64,000 nt of DNA from Halicephalobus mephisto (GCA_009193035.1 SWDT01000144.1:62001-126000); one strand, 5' to 3'. Counted from the first letter of the stretch, positions 1 to 23,029 are shown. Numbers and translations: made by a program. Notes: generated from the letters alone by a model not told the origin.

Positions 1-372
1 GGTGTATCGATAAATAAATGATATAAATATTGCTATAATAACTCCTTCACTGAAAAATGTAAATAAATCAAGCCATATCCTAGCCAATATTCAGCTAATT
101 GGTTTCGTAATCCCTGTAGGACACTTCACAAATGCTAGGTACAGTGTCAGTGGAGTAACGAAGAATAGTGTGTAAATGCTAAGCAAAAATTCCAGAGAAA
201 AATGTTGATTAAAAAGTATTTATGTTTGGAACATATTTGAAGTCCAATACAAAGTGATATAAATTCTGAATTCTCCAATAAGTATGGTGAAGAATTCATT
301 CAATTTTAACAGAATCAGTGTATTATCGTATCCATCAAAGCTGATATTTAAAGGAGTTAAACCATTGTCCAT
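1..372 (-). pseudogene. Decayed multi-pass receptor-like fragment, cut by window edge
   Basis: One minus-strand frame from an ATG at 372 to the window start reads as protein-like sequence with strongly hydrophobic segments (for example LLSIYTLFFVTPLTLYLAF, then IIAIFISFIY). It is interrupted by in-frame stops at 220-222 and 91-93, and I see no splice sites that would remove them. The hydrophobic pattern and the motif KCPTGITKPI suggest a nematode seven-pass chemoreceptor, but I cannot assign a family. The rest lies outside the window. A real gene with unrecognised introns is the alternative. Confidence 0.35.
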
Positions 373-1691
373 AGCAGGATAAAATAAGGAGATATTTTAA
401 ATAAGAAAGCAATTGTGAATGAAAATAATCAATCTACCTTTGAATAGTTATTTGTAGGGATTTTCCAATTAGGAATATGACTATTATTTGTAAAACGTAA
501 CAAAAATGCCATTAGGAAACGGTATATTAACTAATAAGCTTATTGAAAAGACTAAATATCATCTGATTAACTATGTAAATCTATCTATTGATTACATTAT
601 TTAGTATTTTCAGTGATTACTAACAAGGAAAAACTCAAACCGTAATTATACAATATATTTCATATTATTCGTTCGAACACTGTTTATGATAATCGGGCTG
701 AAAATAGAATATGGGAATTGCTTTAGTATTGTGATTGTAAAATGCTTGCCATGTGAATTATTGAAAATGACCATAACTTTAAATGTTGTGAGAATGAATA
801 TTTTAGGAACTTACTGAAGTCTCATTTATTATACGCAGTAAGAGAAAGTAAGTTAAAAACCCCTTAAAATGCTTTCCAGCTTCCTTTCAATACGATGTAT
901 CAATAAAGAAATTCAAATGCATTTGAGCATATCATTTTCGTAGCTAAAATTGCAAATATACCAAAATATATCTTCTTTAATAACTTGTTCACAGTCTTCA
1001 AAGCTACAGTGGAACTATATATAACTACTGAATGCTGTATTTAGAAAAATACAAGAATATTAAGCAGATAATATGGATAGTTACAGATGATATCGCTCAG
1101 AAATACTTGCAAACTCAAATTACTTTAGTCTATCAGGGATTATGACTATTTTAAACCTAGAGTTATAAGGCAAAAGAATCTGTTCATGTAGAGGAGTTTG
1201 TAGCTGATGGTATTGTCATATATTTTATGGTTTATGCTTTATATGTTAAAATCGCCAGTAATTTGGAATATAATTAAAAACTAAATATGTTAGTGGATTA
1301 GAGCAAAAATGATTAAAATAGGCGATTTATAATCCCTTTAGGTGCATATGTACTTATTGGTGTCCGGAATGACGACTAAAATAAACTTTTTCAATACTTT
1401 AAGGAGATACCGCTGTTAAAAATAATCATAATACTGATAAAACTTAATTATATTTTTAACAACTATTTAATGTTGTAAACAAATGAAATTTATTTAAAAG
1501 TTTTTATTGATTTTTAATTTATCATATGCTCTTTATTTCGGTCTTCCAGGTATTCAGTAGATAATACAAATTATGGGCGTAACTGCATAATGATAAGCTT
1601 CTTTTTCCACTTATTCAATAATTTTGCAGTGTTCATTGTCTTGCATATAATTCTTTGGTTTTATTTTACTCCCACTTAATAAATGTAAATT
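373..1691. other. Intergenic, no gene seen
   Basis: AT-rich sequence with no reading frame above about 60 codons and no recognisable RNA gene. It should contain the promoter of the plus-strand receptor gene that starts at 1692, but I could not identify a TATA box or other element with confidence. Confidence 0.6.
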
Positions 1692-4600
1692 ATGCATAGA
1701 CATTTGGTTTTACTCTCATGTTGGAGTTTGCTGTTCAGCTTTATTTATAATAGAAGTTCATTTGTCATAGCAGTACAAGAATGCTGCATGGGTAACATTT
1801 TTACCGTGTGGTTTCAAAACGAAAAATATAATGCCAATATTAAGTATTCAAAGTGCTCAGCTCAAATTACGTTATCACAAGGTCTTACTTTGGATGACTG
1901 TACACCTCGAATGTCTACTAAATGTGTTTACAACTTTAATCCATGTCCTTTGCATGATGCAATAATGAAATTTCACTTTGATGAAGGTTCAGCTAGCATT
2001 GATGTGGGTGTAGAACAAGCAACTATGGATATATGTTGTGATGATTGTGTAATTGCTGCTAATGCTGGCTCAGGTAGTTGTCTAAATATCACAACACCCT
2101 CAACTTTAACTTCTCAAGTTACAACAAATTTCAAAACAACTACTTTTATTCAGAACACCACAACAGTAGCGACTACTCCAATGACCACCCCACTATTCAC
2201 AACAACATTTCACAGTACTCGAACTCCAGCAATTTCATCAACAACTACAACAAATTTCAAAACAACTACCTTTATTCAGGACACTACAATAGTAGAGACT
2301 ACTCCAATGACCACCCCACTATTCACAACAGCATCTCACAGCACTCGAACTCCAGCAATTTCATCAACAACTACAACAAATTTCAAAACAACTACCTTTA
2401 TTCAGAACACCACAACAGTAGAGACTACTCCAATGACTACCCCATCACTCACAATAGCATCTCACAGTACTCGACCCCCGACTACTTTATCAACAACTTC
2501 ACCTACAATAAATTCATCAAATAAATGTAAGCTTTTTTTAAAAAAATTAATTGTTCTTGATTAAAGTTATGAATCCACCTCCATTGCCAACGGTTGATTG
2601 TTCAAACATAACAAATCTACCAATTATTCTTCAAAAATACTGTAGCATTTCAAATTCATCCTCTGCAGAGGACATCAAAAATATTATGGACGATATTCTT
2701 GCTTTTCTCACTAACGGCTCTACAATAACTGCTCAGGATGTTCATGACATCGGAATGGCTATATTCAAAGCGTCTGAAACTGCAACATCTTTTGACATTT
2801 CTGTAAGTTTCCAGTTTCATTCACTATTCACCATTTATTGTATGATTTTTAGACAGGTACAACTATTTTAAACATAATCGATATTGTTTCGAAACAACCG
2901 ATCAGAGTCCTCATAGATTATGGGGAGATGGAAAAACAAGATAATGCTGATGTTAAAGATTATCTTCTCTGGTATCCATGTGTCATTCCTTATTTAGTTA
3001 CTAAATCTAAAACAAATTTCACCTATCAAAGCCCTTCCATGTTTGTAAAATCGATGGAGGCTGAAGAGTTGTGTAAAGGTGCTGAGGATGAGATGAAGCT
3101 TTGCTTTGATGGAGCAAATCAGGTTTCTTCCACATCTGACACTTCGATTTGTTCCGAAATTTCCCTAAAAGATAATGTTTGCAACCAGAACAGTAAGATT
3201 TTTAAAAACAACTATTAAAAATAATAAACATTTACAGTGACCCGACTGTATGTCTCAATGATTTCCGCAACGTTTTCCATTCTCGGTACTAAGAATACTA
3301 TGAATCTGGATGCAATAGATAATTTGAATTCCAGTCACCCAATGACTTACAAAACCGTCAGTAGATGCAAATGTAACAATGTTCTTCAATCTTCATACAC
3401 AGTAGGAACTGGAGCAGTCAGTGACAGCAAGGAGCCTACCAGTTGGAATTTTATGATAACGGCATATCATTCAAAGGTAAAGAAACATAATTAGAATTGC
3501 ATCCTAATGATTCAAAAAATCTTTTTCAGACAGTAAACGACCTCCATAGACAACCATATATAGGCCAATTCATTAACACTGTTCTTACAAAAGGCCCAAG
3601 GATGTCCCGTTTATCCCAGAGTTATCAAGAAACCTGCAGGTCGACTACTTGCGTTGTCTACTACACAGGCTGCTCGAGTGATCCCGTTGTCTGCTCCACA
3701 GGTTTTCATATAGTTGCTGGAATTCTTTTTGGACTATCCGTTATCATTGTCATTTACTTCATCAGTGCTTCTGAAGTCAAGAATGCTGAATTCTTCTTTA
3801 AATGTATGCCGAATTGGTTTATAGCCTTTTTCATATCTGATACACAAGGAAGACTCAGAAGATTTTCCTTCCTCTATTCTACCACTGTTCTTATCTTCAA
3901 TGCCTTTGTTCTCTTCCTCGGGGATAACCAAGTCTTCAACAATGATACAAGTTGTGAAACCATGGCTATAATCCATTATTTCTTATTTCTGTCGATCTTT
4001 TTCATTGTTATAGAGAACACCTTCATCTTAACGAATACCGTTGGAGGATGGAACTCTTGGTACAGTTCCATAATCTATATTTTATCTGGACTAGACAACC
4101 AAGTCGTTCGTGGAATTTATTCATTTGTAATTCCATTTTTCTTGACTGGGATATTTGGATTAACTATGGTGGATTTCTTTAAGAGAAATGATGATTTCTG
4201 CTGGGTCAGATCAGACTACAAATTCCCATCGTTATGGTTGCCTTTGATCTTGTTCATTATCTCATTTATCTTCTACATTCCACTGATTGCCAGAAGTTAC
4301 CGGAATAACATTATTTCTAAATACATTAACAACGTGTTCGCGGAAAACAGTGATCCCGTGAGTATTGATGAGGAAAAGGGTGGAAATTACCTTATTAGTC
4401 GAGTAATTTCCTGGTTATTTGTTCCACAATTTATCCTAGTATTAGCTATGGTAAGTAAAAAGTGTTCTGAACAATTCTACTTTCGAATAGTTATAATTTA
4501 GCAAATACTACACGAATTTTCATAACTACTATTTTAAAACATGCACTAGATTTTTGTTTTTGTTCCGTACACAGAACTATCAATGCCATGAGACATTTCA

Positions 4601-5252
4601 AAAACTAATCAAAATTCGAAAAGTTCTTTTTATGATGTAAATCAGCTTTCTAATCTTAGCATTCCAACATTAACTAGAATTATTTTAAAAAACGTAAATC
4701 TTATTATATGTTAAGAAATTGATTATTAGTATTTTTATCATAGAAATATTAAAACCATTTATTATTAACGAAACCGAATTATTAAAATATCTTAAATATT
4801 TGCTAGATTAGACGGTTTTGAAATTTGTAACTTTTGGAATATTATATACCGTGGTTTACGAAATTCTTCATCAATGAATTTGTTTTCAGATATTTGAAAA
4901 TGAAACTCTCTACCGTACCGAATTTGGAGGTTGGCACCTTCTCTTCATCATCTTCATTTATATCCAAATAACCTTTTATTACTCGATTTCCTTCATCATT
5001 GTTGTTCTCTTCCGTCGATTAAAGTCAGATCAAATGACATACAACGACTCTGACGATTCTTTATCTAATTCCTCAACAATTCCACAACCCAGTGTTCCAG
5101 AAAGTGATTCTGAACCCATTTTTACATCTCCTCCTCGACCGCCACCTCCTCGAAAGAATTTAAACACTTGGCATCCTTATCTGTTTGATGGCAAGCACAA
5201 AGAATCACAAACAACCAAATCTAATTCTAGCTACTTATCAATAGCCATGTAA
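1692..5252 (+). CDS. Seven-pass adhesion-GPCR-like receptor with mucin-type stalk
   Basis: Six exons fit in phase: 1692-2526, 2567-2802, 2853-3192, 3238-3476, 3530-4450 and 4890-5252. The protein has an N-terminal hydrophobic stretch (signal peptide or anchor), a Cys-rich domain of about 115 residues, a Thr-rich stalk made of three 42-residue repeats, a helical stretch around ISNSSSAEDIKNIMDDILAF that resembles the GAIN-A region of adhesion GPCRs, a Cys-containing ectodomain, seven hydrophobic segments (first GFHIVAGILFGLSVIIVIYF, last WHLLFIIFIYIQITFYY) and a cytoplasmic tail with SPPRPPPPRK. The canonical GPS cleavage motif is not recognisable; only RCKCNN is faintly similar. Mucin stalk plus family-2-like helices argues for a cell-surface receptor. 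Intron 5 holds a dispersed repeat. The exon structure is well supported; the exact family is inferred. Confidence 0.75.
2121..2498 (+). repeat. Three 126-bp coding repeats (Thr-rich stalk)
   Basis: Units start at 2121, 2247 and 2373. Each encodes 42 residues beginning TTNFKTTTFIQ and containing TTPMTTP. The units are highly similar, so they come from recent tandem duplication in frame. The Thr/Ser/Pro content predicts dense O-glycosylation. A second frame stays open across the repeats (148 codons), but it is a shadow of this repeat. Confidence 0.9.
4500..4800. repeat. Dispersed AT-rich repeat, divergent copy in intron 5
   Basis: The intron starts with GCAAATACTACACGAATTTT and later contains TTATTAACGAAACCGAATTA. 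Both resemble blocks in the copies at about 7065, 25308 and 41155 (the AACGAATTTTCAT and AATAACGAAATTA blocks). This is the most diverged copy and the boundaries are approximate. Confidence 0.35.
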
Positions 5253-6454
5253 GGGACAATATGGATTTAATGAGATTAGCAGGTATAAATATTGTTGTTT
5301 ATTGAATTCCCGAAAAACATTTAGTAACAATTTCTTTAAATGCATCCAAAATTTACTACTCTAGACATTAGATATTTCATTTACGAGTATTTCATTGAAT
5401 ATCATTGAGTTGTGCAAAAAAAAATATCCTATTAATTGTATGATAGTTTTACTTTTTTAAAATAGAAATAAGCTCAAAACAATATTTAAGGATCTTTATT
5501 AGTTCCTACATTGTTAAGATGCTTATATCAGGACAGTGATATCCTGTGAAAAAAATTAGATTCTGTTATTTTAAAAGTTACAACTCATTCTTTTATCATT
5601 AAGATATTCAATAGGAATATTCATCCATGAAGAATAACTTCATTATTGTCATTCTAGCTAGGATCTGAAAAGAACTCCTTATTAGTTACTGTAATATTCC
5701 TCCAATTTACCATCTAATAACTTGAATAGTATATTGCAAGCATGCCTACTTGATTGATAAAAGTTCTGAGGTCTGTTACCTTCTTATCTGTCCCAACTGA
5801 AAATGAAGTTTATAATAAGTGGTAACAATTGGATTCCTACTAATTTCATTCAAATCTAGCAAAAATCTAATAGTTTGGTTTATAGGTGTCAAACATTAGA
5901 CCTTAAGCAGGAAATTTAAGGTTTCAGAGAACAGAATCGATACTAGAGGATTTATCATCACTGCTATTTCTTGTACTTTCTCTTCTTAATTTTTATGTAA
6001 TTCTTGTTATTTTTTAAATTTTTTATTTATTTTTCATATTCACGCAAAACAATAGTTAATATCATTCAGATCAGAAGATTTAATAACAAGAGTACCTACA
6101 GAATATTGGTAGCTAGAAACAGGAAAAATGTTTTAGTTTCCTTTCTTTTCATTTTCGCAAAGTTCTCACTCAAATAGCTGAAAATATGTATGAAGATTCA
6201 AGGTTGGTAATTTATAGGTATTATGTAAATCTATCCGTTATCTGTTTCTGATTTAACTATAGTTGTAGCATTATCAATTTTTCACTGGTTTCACTTATGA
6301 GTTTCTCACTAAATGAACCTTAATACTTTGTTCGTATTAAATGATTAATCAAGAAGAACCGAAAACTGAGAAACATTATTTATCTTTCAATCGTTCTAGT
6401 TTCTAACAACTTTTCCTATGGTAGCTTCCAAAGTTTCTTGCTTGATTTTCCCAC
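5253..6454. other. Intergenic, no gene seen
   Basis: AT-rich sequence between the receptor gene and the decayed copy of its last exon. I found no other exon of the duplicate here, though short diverged exons could be missed by eye. Confidence 0.55.
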
Positions 6455-6679
6455 ATCTTTGAATCAGCAACCTCCATCTCCGTTGATCCAAGTATTTGGC
6501 ACTTTTTGTTCATCATCATAATTGGCGGTCAAGCTATCATTTTCTATGTTATTTCATTAATTATTCTCATGAAAACTAATAAGGAGAAACCAGAATCTGA
6601 CAATTATGAGGCATGTCACTCCATACAGTCAGCAACTCACAGATTATGTCATGAACTGGAACTAATTCAAAAAACCTAA
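6455..6679 (+). pseudogene. Orphan duplicate of the receptor's last exon
   Basis: A 74-codon open stretch begins IFESATSI and continues WHFLFIIIIGGQAIIFYV, then LIILMKTNKEK, ending in a stop at 6677-6679. The real last exon begins IFENETLY, continues WHLLFIIFIYIQITFYY, then FIIVVLFRRLK. Start, spacing of the Trp-His, and the transition from membrane segment to basic tail all match. The position where an acceptor AG is required reads CCCAC, so the splice site looks destroyed. No upstream exons were found nearby. It is either a decayed tandem duplicate or, less likely, an alternative last exon. Confidence 0.7.
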
Positions 6680-9600
6680 TAAACTTTGCAAACAATGAAA
6701 TCATCGGTAAAAGGGATCAAGGAAAATCGATGAACTTTTCTAATTGCAAAATCCCTCCAACAACTCTCATTATGAACACTGAAAACTTTCATGTTAAAAA
6801 ACAGGTAGCAATCTCTACATGTCCTTTAACGTCCCTAGTTCATGAAATAAACTATGAGGGCTTGGATAACTCCAATAAATCCGTTGAAGAAAGATAGTTT
6901 AGAGTGCATAATTACGAAAACATAATCATCCAAAGAAAAAACTATTTCTTTAAAAGTATTTCTTAGATTATATTAGAGAATTTCGAGAAAGTAATAAAAT
7001 TAATACTGTAATTTCTCATCTCTCAGGTAGAACTAATACACCATGTCCCTAGGGAAATTTAAAACTTTAAATCGCTCTAATTTAGGAAATACTTAACGAA
7101 TTTTCATAATCCTTTCTTTGTTAAGCTTGACTATGCTCGGTATTTTGTTTAATATCAGACATTACGAAGTTTGAAGTAATTTTTAAAGGAAAATCAATAC
7201 TGCAGGATTTTTCCACCGTTGCAGAGACAGTTATCGAGTTTTGGTGTACTATTTCAACACACACATTTTTGATTTTGAATAAAAAGCGCAAATTTTCCTT
7301 ATAGTTTGGTAAAATTAATATTGTTTTAAATATTACTTATCTTGAAAAATAACGAAATTACTTAATTCGAAATGAAAAATTTATCCAAACTCATTCATTA
7401 TTTATCGCATTAAAAATTTTTAGAACATTTTGTATTTTTATAACTTAATTATCCCACAGATTTCCTATGTCCTTAATCGTTGGCATCTTTCCGTAACTTG
7501 TATTGATCCTAAAAAATTGCTCTTTTGCTCACCAAAAATCACTTCCACTCAAAAACATCTCCGCTGTGTACATTTGTCCGAATTTTGATTCAAATCAAGG
7601 AAACGAGGTTAAATATGACCAAAAAAGGAAGAATAGTTCTCACAATTCATAAACTGGAAACTACTCATTTCTAAAAATAGAAATCAAAAAAATGTTTTAA
7701 AACTTTGACTAGATTGACTCAATTCGAAAAGACCCAACAGGAAGGAAATTGACAATGAGGAGGAATTGGAAAAGGTTTACATTTATTCTCGGGGATCGGT
7801 TTGGCCAGTCGCAAACGTGCAAACACTGGACTATTGATGCCTTATTCTTGGTTTATTGAATTATTTTTATGTGAGAATTTTGGACTTTCACGTGTTCCAC
7901 ATGGATTGCTATTTTGTGGTACAGTATTCTATTGTGATTTTTTCGAGATTGCTGGGAAACGTCATTTAAAAAAGTTTTGATGTTTACTTCACTATTATGT
8001 AAAAAAAAATTCCGGAAATTTTTCTTTCCGGAGTTTTTTGCATAGGTGTTTTGAATTTTCTTCCTGAGAAACAACTGTGATTTTTTTTATTATCAGTGGA
8101 TACTGTAGTCGATTTTCGTGGTAAAAGTCAGAAAGGTTTGATTTTTTAAAAGTATTTTTTATAAAATCGAAATTTGATTTTTTGTGAAAATACTGTCCAA
8201 AAATACTTTACTTTTTAGACAAAATCCACATTGTTCATTATTTACCAATTCTTAAAATTTCCCCAGACTTCATTAATGTGGAAATTCGGTCTTTTTTATC
8301 ATTGTTACTTGTTCCAAATATGGATTTCTGTCCTTCCTTTACATATGACATTATCCCTCCTATTTATATCCCACAACGTATCCAACATTTTTTCTTATTG
8401 ATTCATTACGTAAATTGATCAATCAGTCTAAAAATGGACAGTTTTTCTGTTCACTAATTCACTGCCACAATTTGTTCTTAACAAAAAGTATTTTCCGACA
8501 AAATGAAAACGTTTCTCTCCCTCGCGCAAGACGAAATCTGCAGCTTCCAAATCCCAGCCCCCTCTTGTTTAAAAATGCGTGGTTTTTTGATTGATTAAGT
8601 AGCGATTGAAGTATTTTGCAGAAATCTTGTAAGAAACGGTTGTTTTGTAATTACTTGTCTAACCAATGTTCTCTGTCAAAATTGATTCCTTTTCAATCCA
8701 CCTACTTCTATTTTTAGCCTTAGTCTTGTCTGTTTTGAAATGGAGCAAAGCTTCGATTCGTCGAGGCAGCGCAAGGGAGATCTGCGGCTCCGAAAAGCAA
8801 GCGCACAGTTTTTCGAGAAAGACAAATGCTGTGAACCATTCAACCAACCCAGTTCTCTTCGATATTTTTCAATTTTCATCATTTCATCCATTGACGAAAA
8901 AAAAATTTTAAAATCTTCAACAAATATTTCATAATTAACTTTTTAAAACGGAATATTTTTGATTTTTCGCTATTTTTCTCATTTCCTGTCAGCTGATTTT
9001 TTTCTTTTTTTTTTAAAATAGAATTATCAGTTTTTTTAAAGTTTATTTGATTTTTTAAATATTTAGACACAGGAAGTAATGTTGGATTCGAAAAAAGGAA
9101 CTACGGACGATTGTTTAATCTTCACATAAAATCGAATTTCAGCAGTTTTGATCGTTTATGGGTAATCTAAAAATAGATTTTCCAAAAAACGAGTATCAAG
9201 GAGAAAACACCGGAACTTTCTAAGATTTAATGATTTTTAAACTTTTGGCTGGGGTTTTATTTCTTTGAATTTTTTATTTATGATTGTTCTTTAGGACCTG
9301 ATTAATTTTTAATTCTTTAAATTTTTATTTTAAAACTGTTTTTATATATTTAAAAATCGAATTTAACATTATTTTCCCTAGAGATTCCTTTAGTATCCTC
9401 GTTCATTCATGCTTCCCCTTCAAAACAACTTTTTAATAACCATGTACTTACTTGCTAACCCTTTCTGCTATTCGCATAATTACTTTCCCCAGTGTTTATT
9501 CAGAGCGTTGTCCGATGTTGAAACAATAAAAAATTAAAGTTTGTCATCAACGCATTTTAGCTAAACTTTAAGCTGTTGCTAATTCTGGATCTCTAGAATG

Positions 9601-10145
9601 TTCGGAGTTTGTGTTATAACACGACTTATTTATGTTTTTTAATTATATTAAAATCACAGTTAATTTTTACAACTTCCTGTCAAATTTCTTTTAATGGATT
9701 TGTTTTCGTTGTTTTCTGTGCGGAAAGGATAATTTTAGCTCCAGGCATTCTTCCATTGCACATAGTTCCATTTCTGTCCTTATTTTAGTTTTCTAGATTT
9801 CCATAGACTCCCCTGTATTTGCCAAATCTGAGGGCTAAATTGCCTCCATTTGCATCTCTTTATGCTTTTCCATTTTTAGCTACTTTTGTTTTTGAATGAT
9901 TTTTGACCCTTAACAAAATTGAAACAATTTTATAGCGATTTTTCATTATCGTGCCAAATTGAGAATTGACCGGGACGTATTATTTTAGTTTTTTATCGTC
10001 ATTGGTTTCTATTTTTATTTTTAGCGAAAACACGACGTGGGCGCTCAATTCTGCCCGGAGTATTATTCTCTTTTTGAGGAACAAGGGCAATCCGTCCGTT
10101 AGTTGGCTTAAATTAATTTTGTTCCAAGTCAACAGGACAAGGGTC
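6680..10145. other. Intergenic, repeats only
   Basis: Mostly AT-rich. It includes a dispersed repeat at about 7065-7420 and a short open frame at 7741-7856 (contains EIDNEEELEKVYIYSRGSVW) that I cannot link to splice sites. A GC-richer patch at about 8510-8870 is open in several frames on both strands without a coherent protein. The 3' part should carry the promoter of the upstream kin-1 exons. Confidence 0.5.
7065..7420 (+). repeat. Dispersed AT-rich repeat, copy 1
   Basis: It shares ordered blocks with the copies near 25308 and 41155: TTTAAATCGCTCTAATTT, then a block with AACGAATTTTCATAAT, then TTTTGATTTTG..., then AAAATAACGAAATTA, then AACTCATTCAT. There are no terminal inverted repeats or coding capacity that I can see. 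The family is unknown. Confidence 0.55.
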
Positions 10146-11355
10146 ATGGACCAGTCTTATCGAAGGAGAAATGGTCCTACAACGAGTTCTGTTGAACTCT
10201 CAGCTGATATGTGTTCAGCATCCATGGTTGTGGATGCAGAAATGGCTTCACCAGGCAATTCCATCAACGGAAATGTAAATCCGTTGATGAATGGAGTGAG
10301 CAATGTGAATCTACAATTTCCGGTAAGTAATGGTAAAAATCTGAATGATTGACCGGTCAAGTGAGGTTAACCAAAGTCGTTTTTAGTTTTTGTTGGAAAA
10401 AATTCCTGAGGGGAAAATAGTTATTAAAGTTGATGAGCATTGCTTCGAAGCTACATATTTTATTCCGTAATGTCTTTGATTTTTGGTCATTCATCTGGAA
10501 TTATACTTTAGGGTTATTTTTAAACAAAAATGGGATATCCACAAACGGGATGTTGAGAACCCGTTAAATAATTTATAAAAACGAACAGTTTCAACGGGAA
10601 TTCCATCATCTACCATCTGATTTTTAAATATTGTTTATTTTTATTACCTCATAGTTTGTCATTATCTCACTTGATAGGTCAAATGAAGTCACTAATGAAG
10701 GTCTATGATCTTTCTTGTCTTATGACTTAACAAATGCCCCCTCGTTTTTTAACTTTTAAAAACTAAGTTCACTTGTTCAGTTATCCAAATAAAAATTACG
10801 CATTTTAGCACTCTTCTTTGCCTTCGACTAGTCAGCAGCCTCCGGCCTTCCCTCAACTCAATGAATTGTTACTTTCTACCTTGTTACAACAACAAAACTA
10901 CAATGTTCAACCTCAGCTCCAGAATCCGTTTATTCAACAACAACCAAGACTAGAAGATCGGATAGCAAACTCTTGTATGAACAACGAAGTGCTGCAAATG
11001 TTCAGAACTCCATCGTCTGTTTTCTCCAACAATAACAACTCAAATAACAACCCTATTCCTCCTAATCCACAGGATACAGTTTTTTGGGAACATTGGATGT
11101 GCCTCCTGGCCACAAATCTCACTCCACAACAGTGGCAGGCCTACTGGCAGAACTATGCAGCCATGTTTGGTCTGAATTCGCTTCCTTTTCATTTGTTCAG
11201 TTTTTTCAACAATGGGGAATACGTACAAGGCCAGAATGGGATGAATGCTGGAGAGAGAGGTGATCTCGGAACTCCTATCATGGAAAACGGCAGAAGTAAT
11301 AATGAACATAAGATTATGAGGACTGAAAGTGAGCAGTTGACAGATCATGAAAAAT
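10146..11355 (+). CDS. kin-1: Two Gln/Asn-rich exons, probable long N-terminus of kin-1
   Basis: Exon 10146-10322 starts MDQSYRRRNG just after a possible trans-splice acceptor (CAACAG). It splices in phase 0 to exon 10809-11355, which is rich in Gln, Asn and Pro (LSTLLQQQNYNVQPQLQNPF) and ends with phase 1 at a good donor (T|GTAAGT). That phase is exactly what the kin-1 exon at 19772 needs, as for the two other candidate first exons. The joined product would be about 577 residues. The alternative is a separate gene whose downstream exons I failed to find; no transcript evidence is available from sequence alone. Confidence 0.5.
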
Positions 11356-12190
11356 GTAAGTTTCATTTTTATTTGGATTAGTTTAGTGAAAGGTGATGGT
11401 TTTGGATCGATGATTTTGACAATTCGAGACTAAATTTCCTTATCTGCTTCATTATATGCTTATTTTTGCCATAAAAATTAAATATTTCAAATTTAAAAAC
11501 CGAAAATTCAGTTTAAATTTTCATTTTGAAATATTGTATTTTTCTACTTAGAAAAATGTAATTTTCGTTTTGAGACATTTTTATATTTTTATTTTGACAT
11601 AAAAAAATCGATAATTTTCTTGTTGGGAGAAAATATAATTTTCGTTTTGAGACATCTTCGAGTTTTTTTCTTATGACAAACAGTCGGTAATTTTCAATTT
11701 TCGTTTTAAGAGTTGTTTTTCATAATTTTTATTTCGAGACCATTTCTGTTAAGTTTTTGATTGACCGAAATCCATTTATACACATTTTTGGTTTGAAATA
11801 ATCTATAATATAACTGAAAAATTTCGTTTTTATATATCTGTTTGAAAATGAATGGAATTTTTCAATACACGTGGCATTAATTCCTTGATCTCCAATAAAA
11901 AAGGATCAATGGATTCACCCCATTCAAAAACTAACAACTGCCAAGGCCATGGATATAGTTAGCCTCAAGGCGTAATCAATCAATATCACCGCAAAACGGA
12001 CATACAACCTCCTGTTCAGAGGGCAAAAATCCTGAAAACAAAAAAACCTGGGATATATCTGTTGTTTCCGCCTCTGCCAAGAATTTTTTGATTGAAATCT
12101 AGACTCAAAACGGCGCTGACAGCATTGCGGAGTTGTTCGAAATTCTCTAGATTTGTTTTGTCTGTGGAATCAAAAATCAGATTATCGACA

Positions 12191-22281
<10,091 letters not shown>

Positions 22282-23029
22282 AAATTTCAAAACAACGTTC
22301 AAGTATTTTCCGGGTTTTTGCTTCAGAGTACTCAATTTTATTTGGACAACGTAGCCATGATTCTACATAATATTCTAAGCCAATTCTCGCCCAGAAAATT
22401 AAAATTCTAGTTTCCATCTCCTACGCCATCCAGGTGTTTTTGTATCCCCGACGGGATTTTTCATTTTTAGATGCTACTTTAAATAAGGTTAGAGGGTCCA
22501 AAAAGTATATTTTTTTGTTCTCGGTGGATTTTCTGAAGAGTAATTCTGGTCACTCGAAAAATGGAAAAAGTTGATAACTTCCATAGTTTTTGTACTATGT
22601 AAAGTCTTCGCAATCGATTCATACTGTAAAAAGTTGCTGACACTGTCTCTTGTTGTCTCTCTCGCGCTCTCGACCGGTTAGATATCATTTTTGGAATTAC
22701 TGTAATTTTTATGTTAAATATGAAGGAAAGTTCCTATTGAACTGGATGATGAGGAATAAAAAGTATCAAAGAAGATAACGGTGGAAATGGATCTCAGGTG
22801 AAATTTTGGAGGATTTTAAAACGGTTTAAGAAGTAGTTGAAGGACCATAGATTTGTGTTGGAAGTTTTGAAATTTACTGTGCAGTATAAATTGATTTTCT
22901 ATGAACTTAGTAAAGTAATATTTGATTGTAAGTTATCAAGATGTTGATGTTTGTTCTTTTATTAGACACAATATCATATACAATAAAATACAGGGCAATA
23001 TTAAACATAAGCACAACACCCGAGGACTC
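22282..23029. other. kin-1 3' UTR and intergenic
   Basis: Downstream of the canonical kin-1 stop. It contains an AATAAA at about 22755 and no supported gene. Short frames on both strands show no recognisable domains. Confidence 0.5.

Noticed and set aside
2078..2524. 148-codon overlapping frame across the stalk repeats
   Set aside because: It is a shadow of the in-frame 126-bp repeat in the receptor gene and has no domain.
3355..3400. RCKCNN as a GPS cleavage motif of the receptor
   Set aside because: It lacks the conserved Trp residues and the HL-T ending, and sits about 100 residues too far from the first helix.
7741..7856. Short frame with EIDNEEELEKVYIYSRGSVW
   Set aside because: The composition is plausible, but there is no donor, start or partner exon in phase, and all three frames are open for a similar length.
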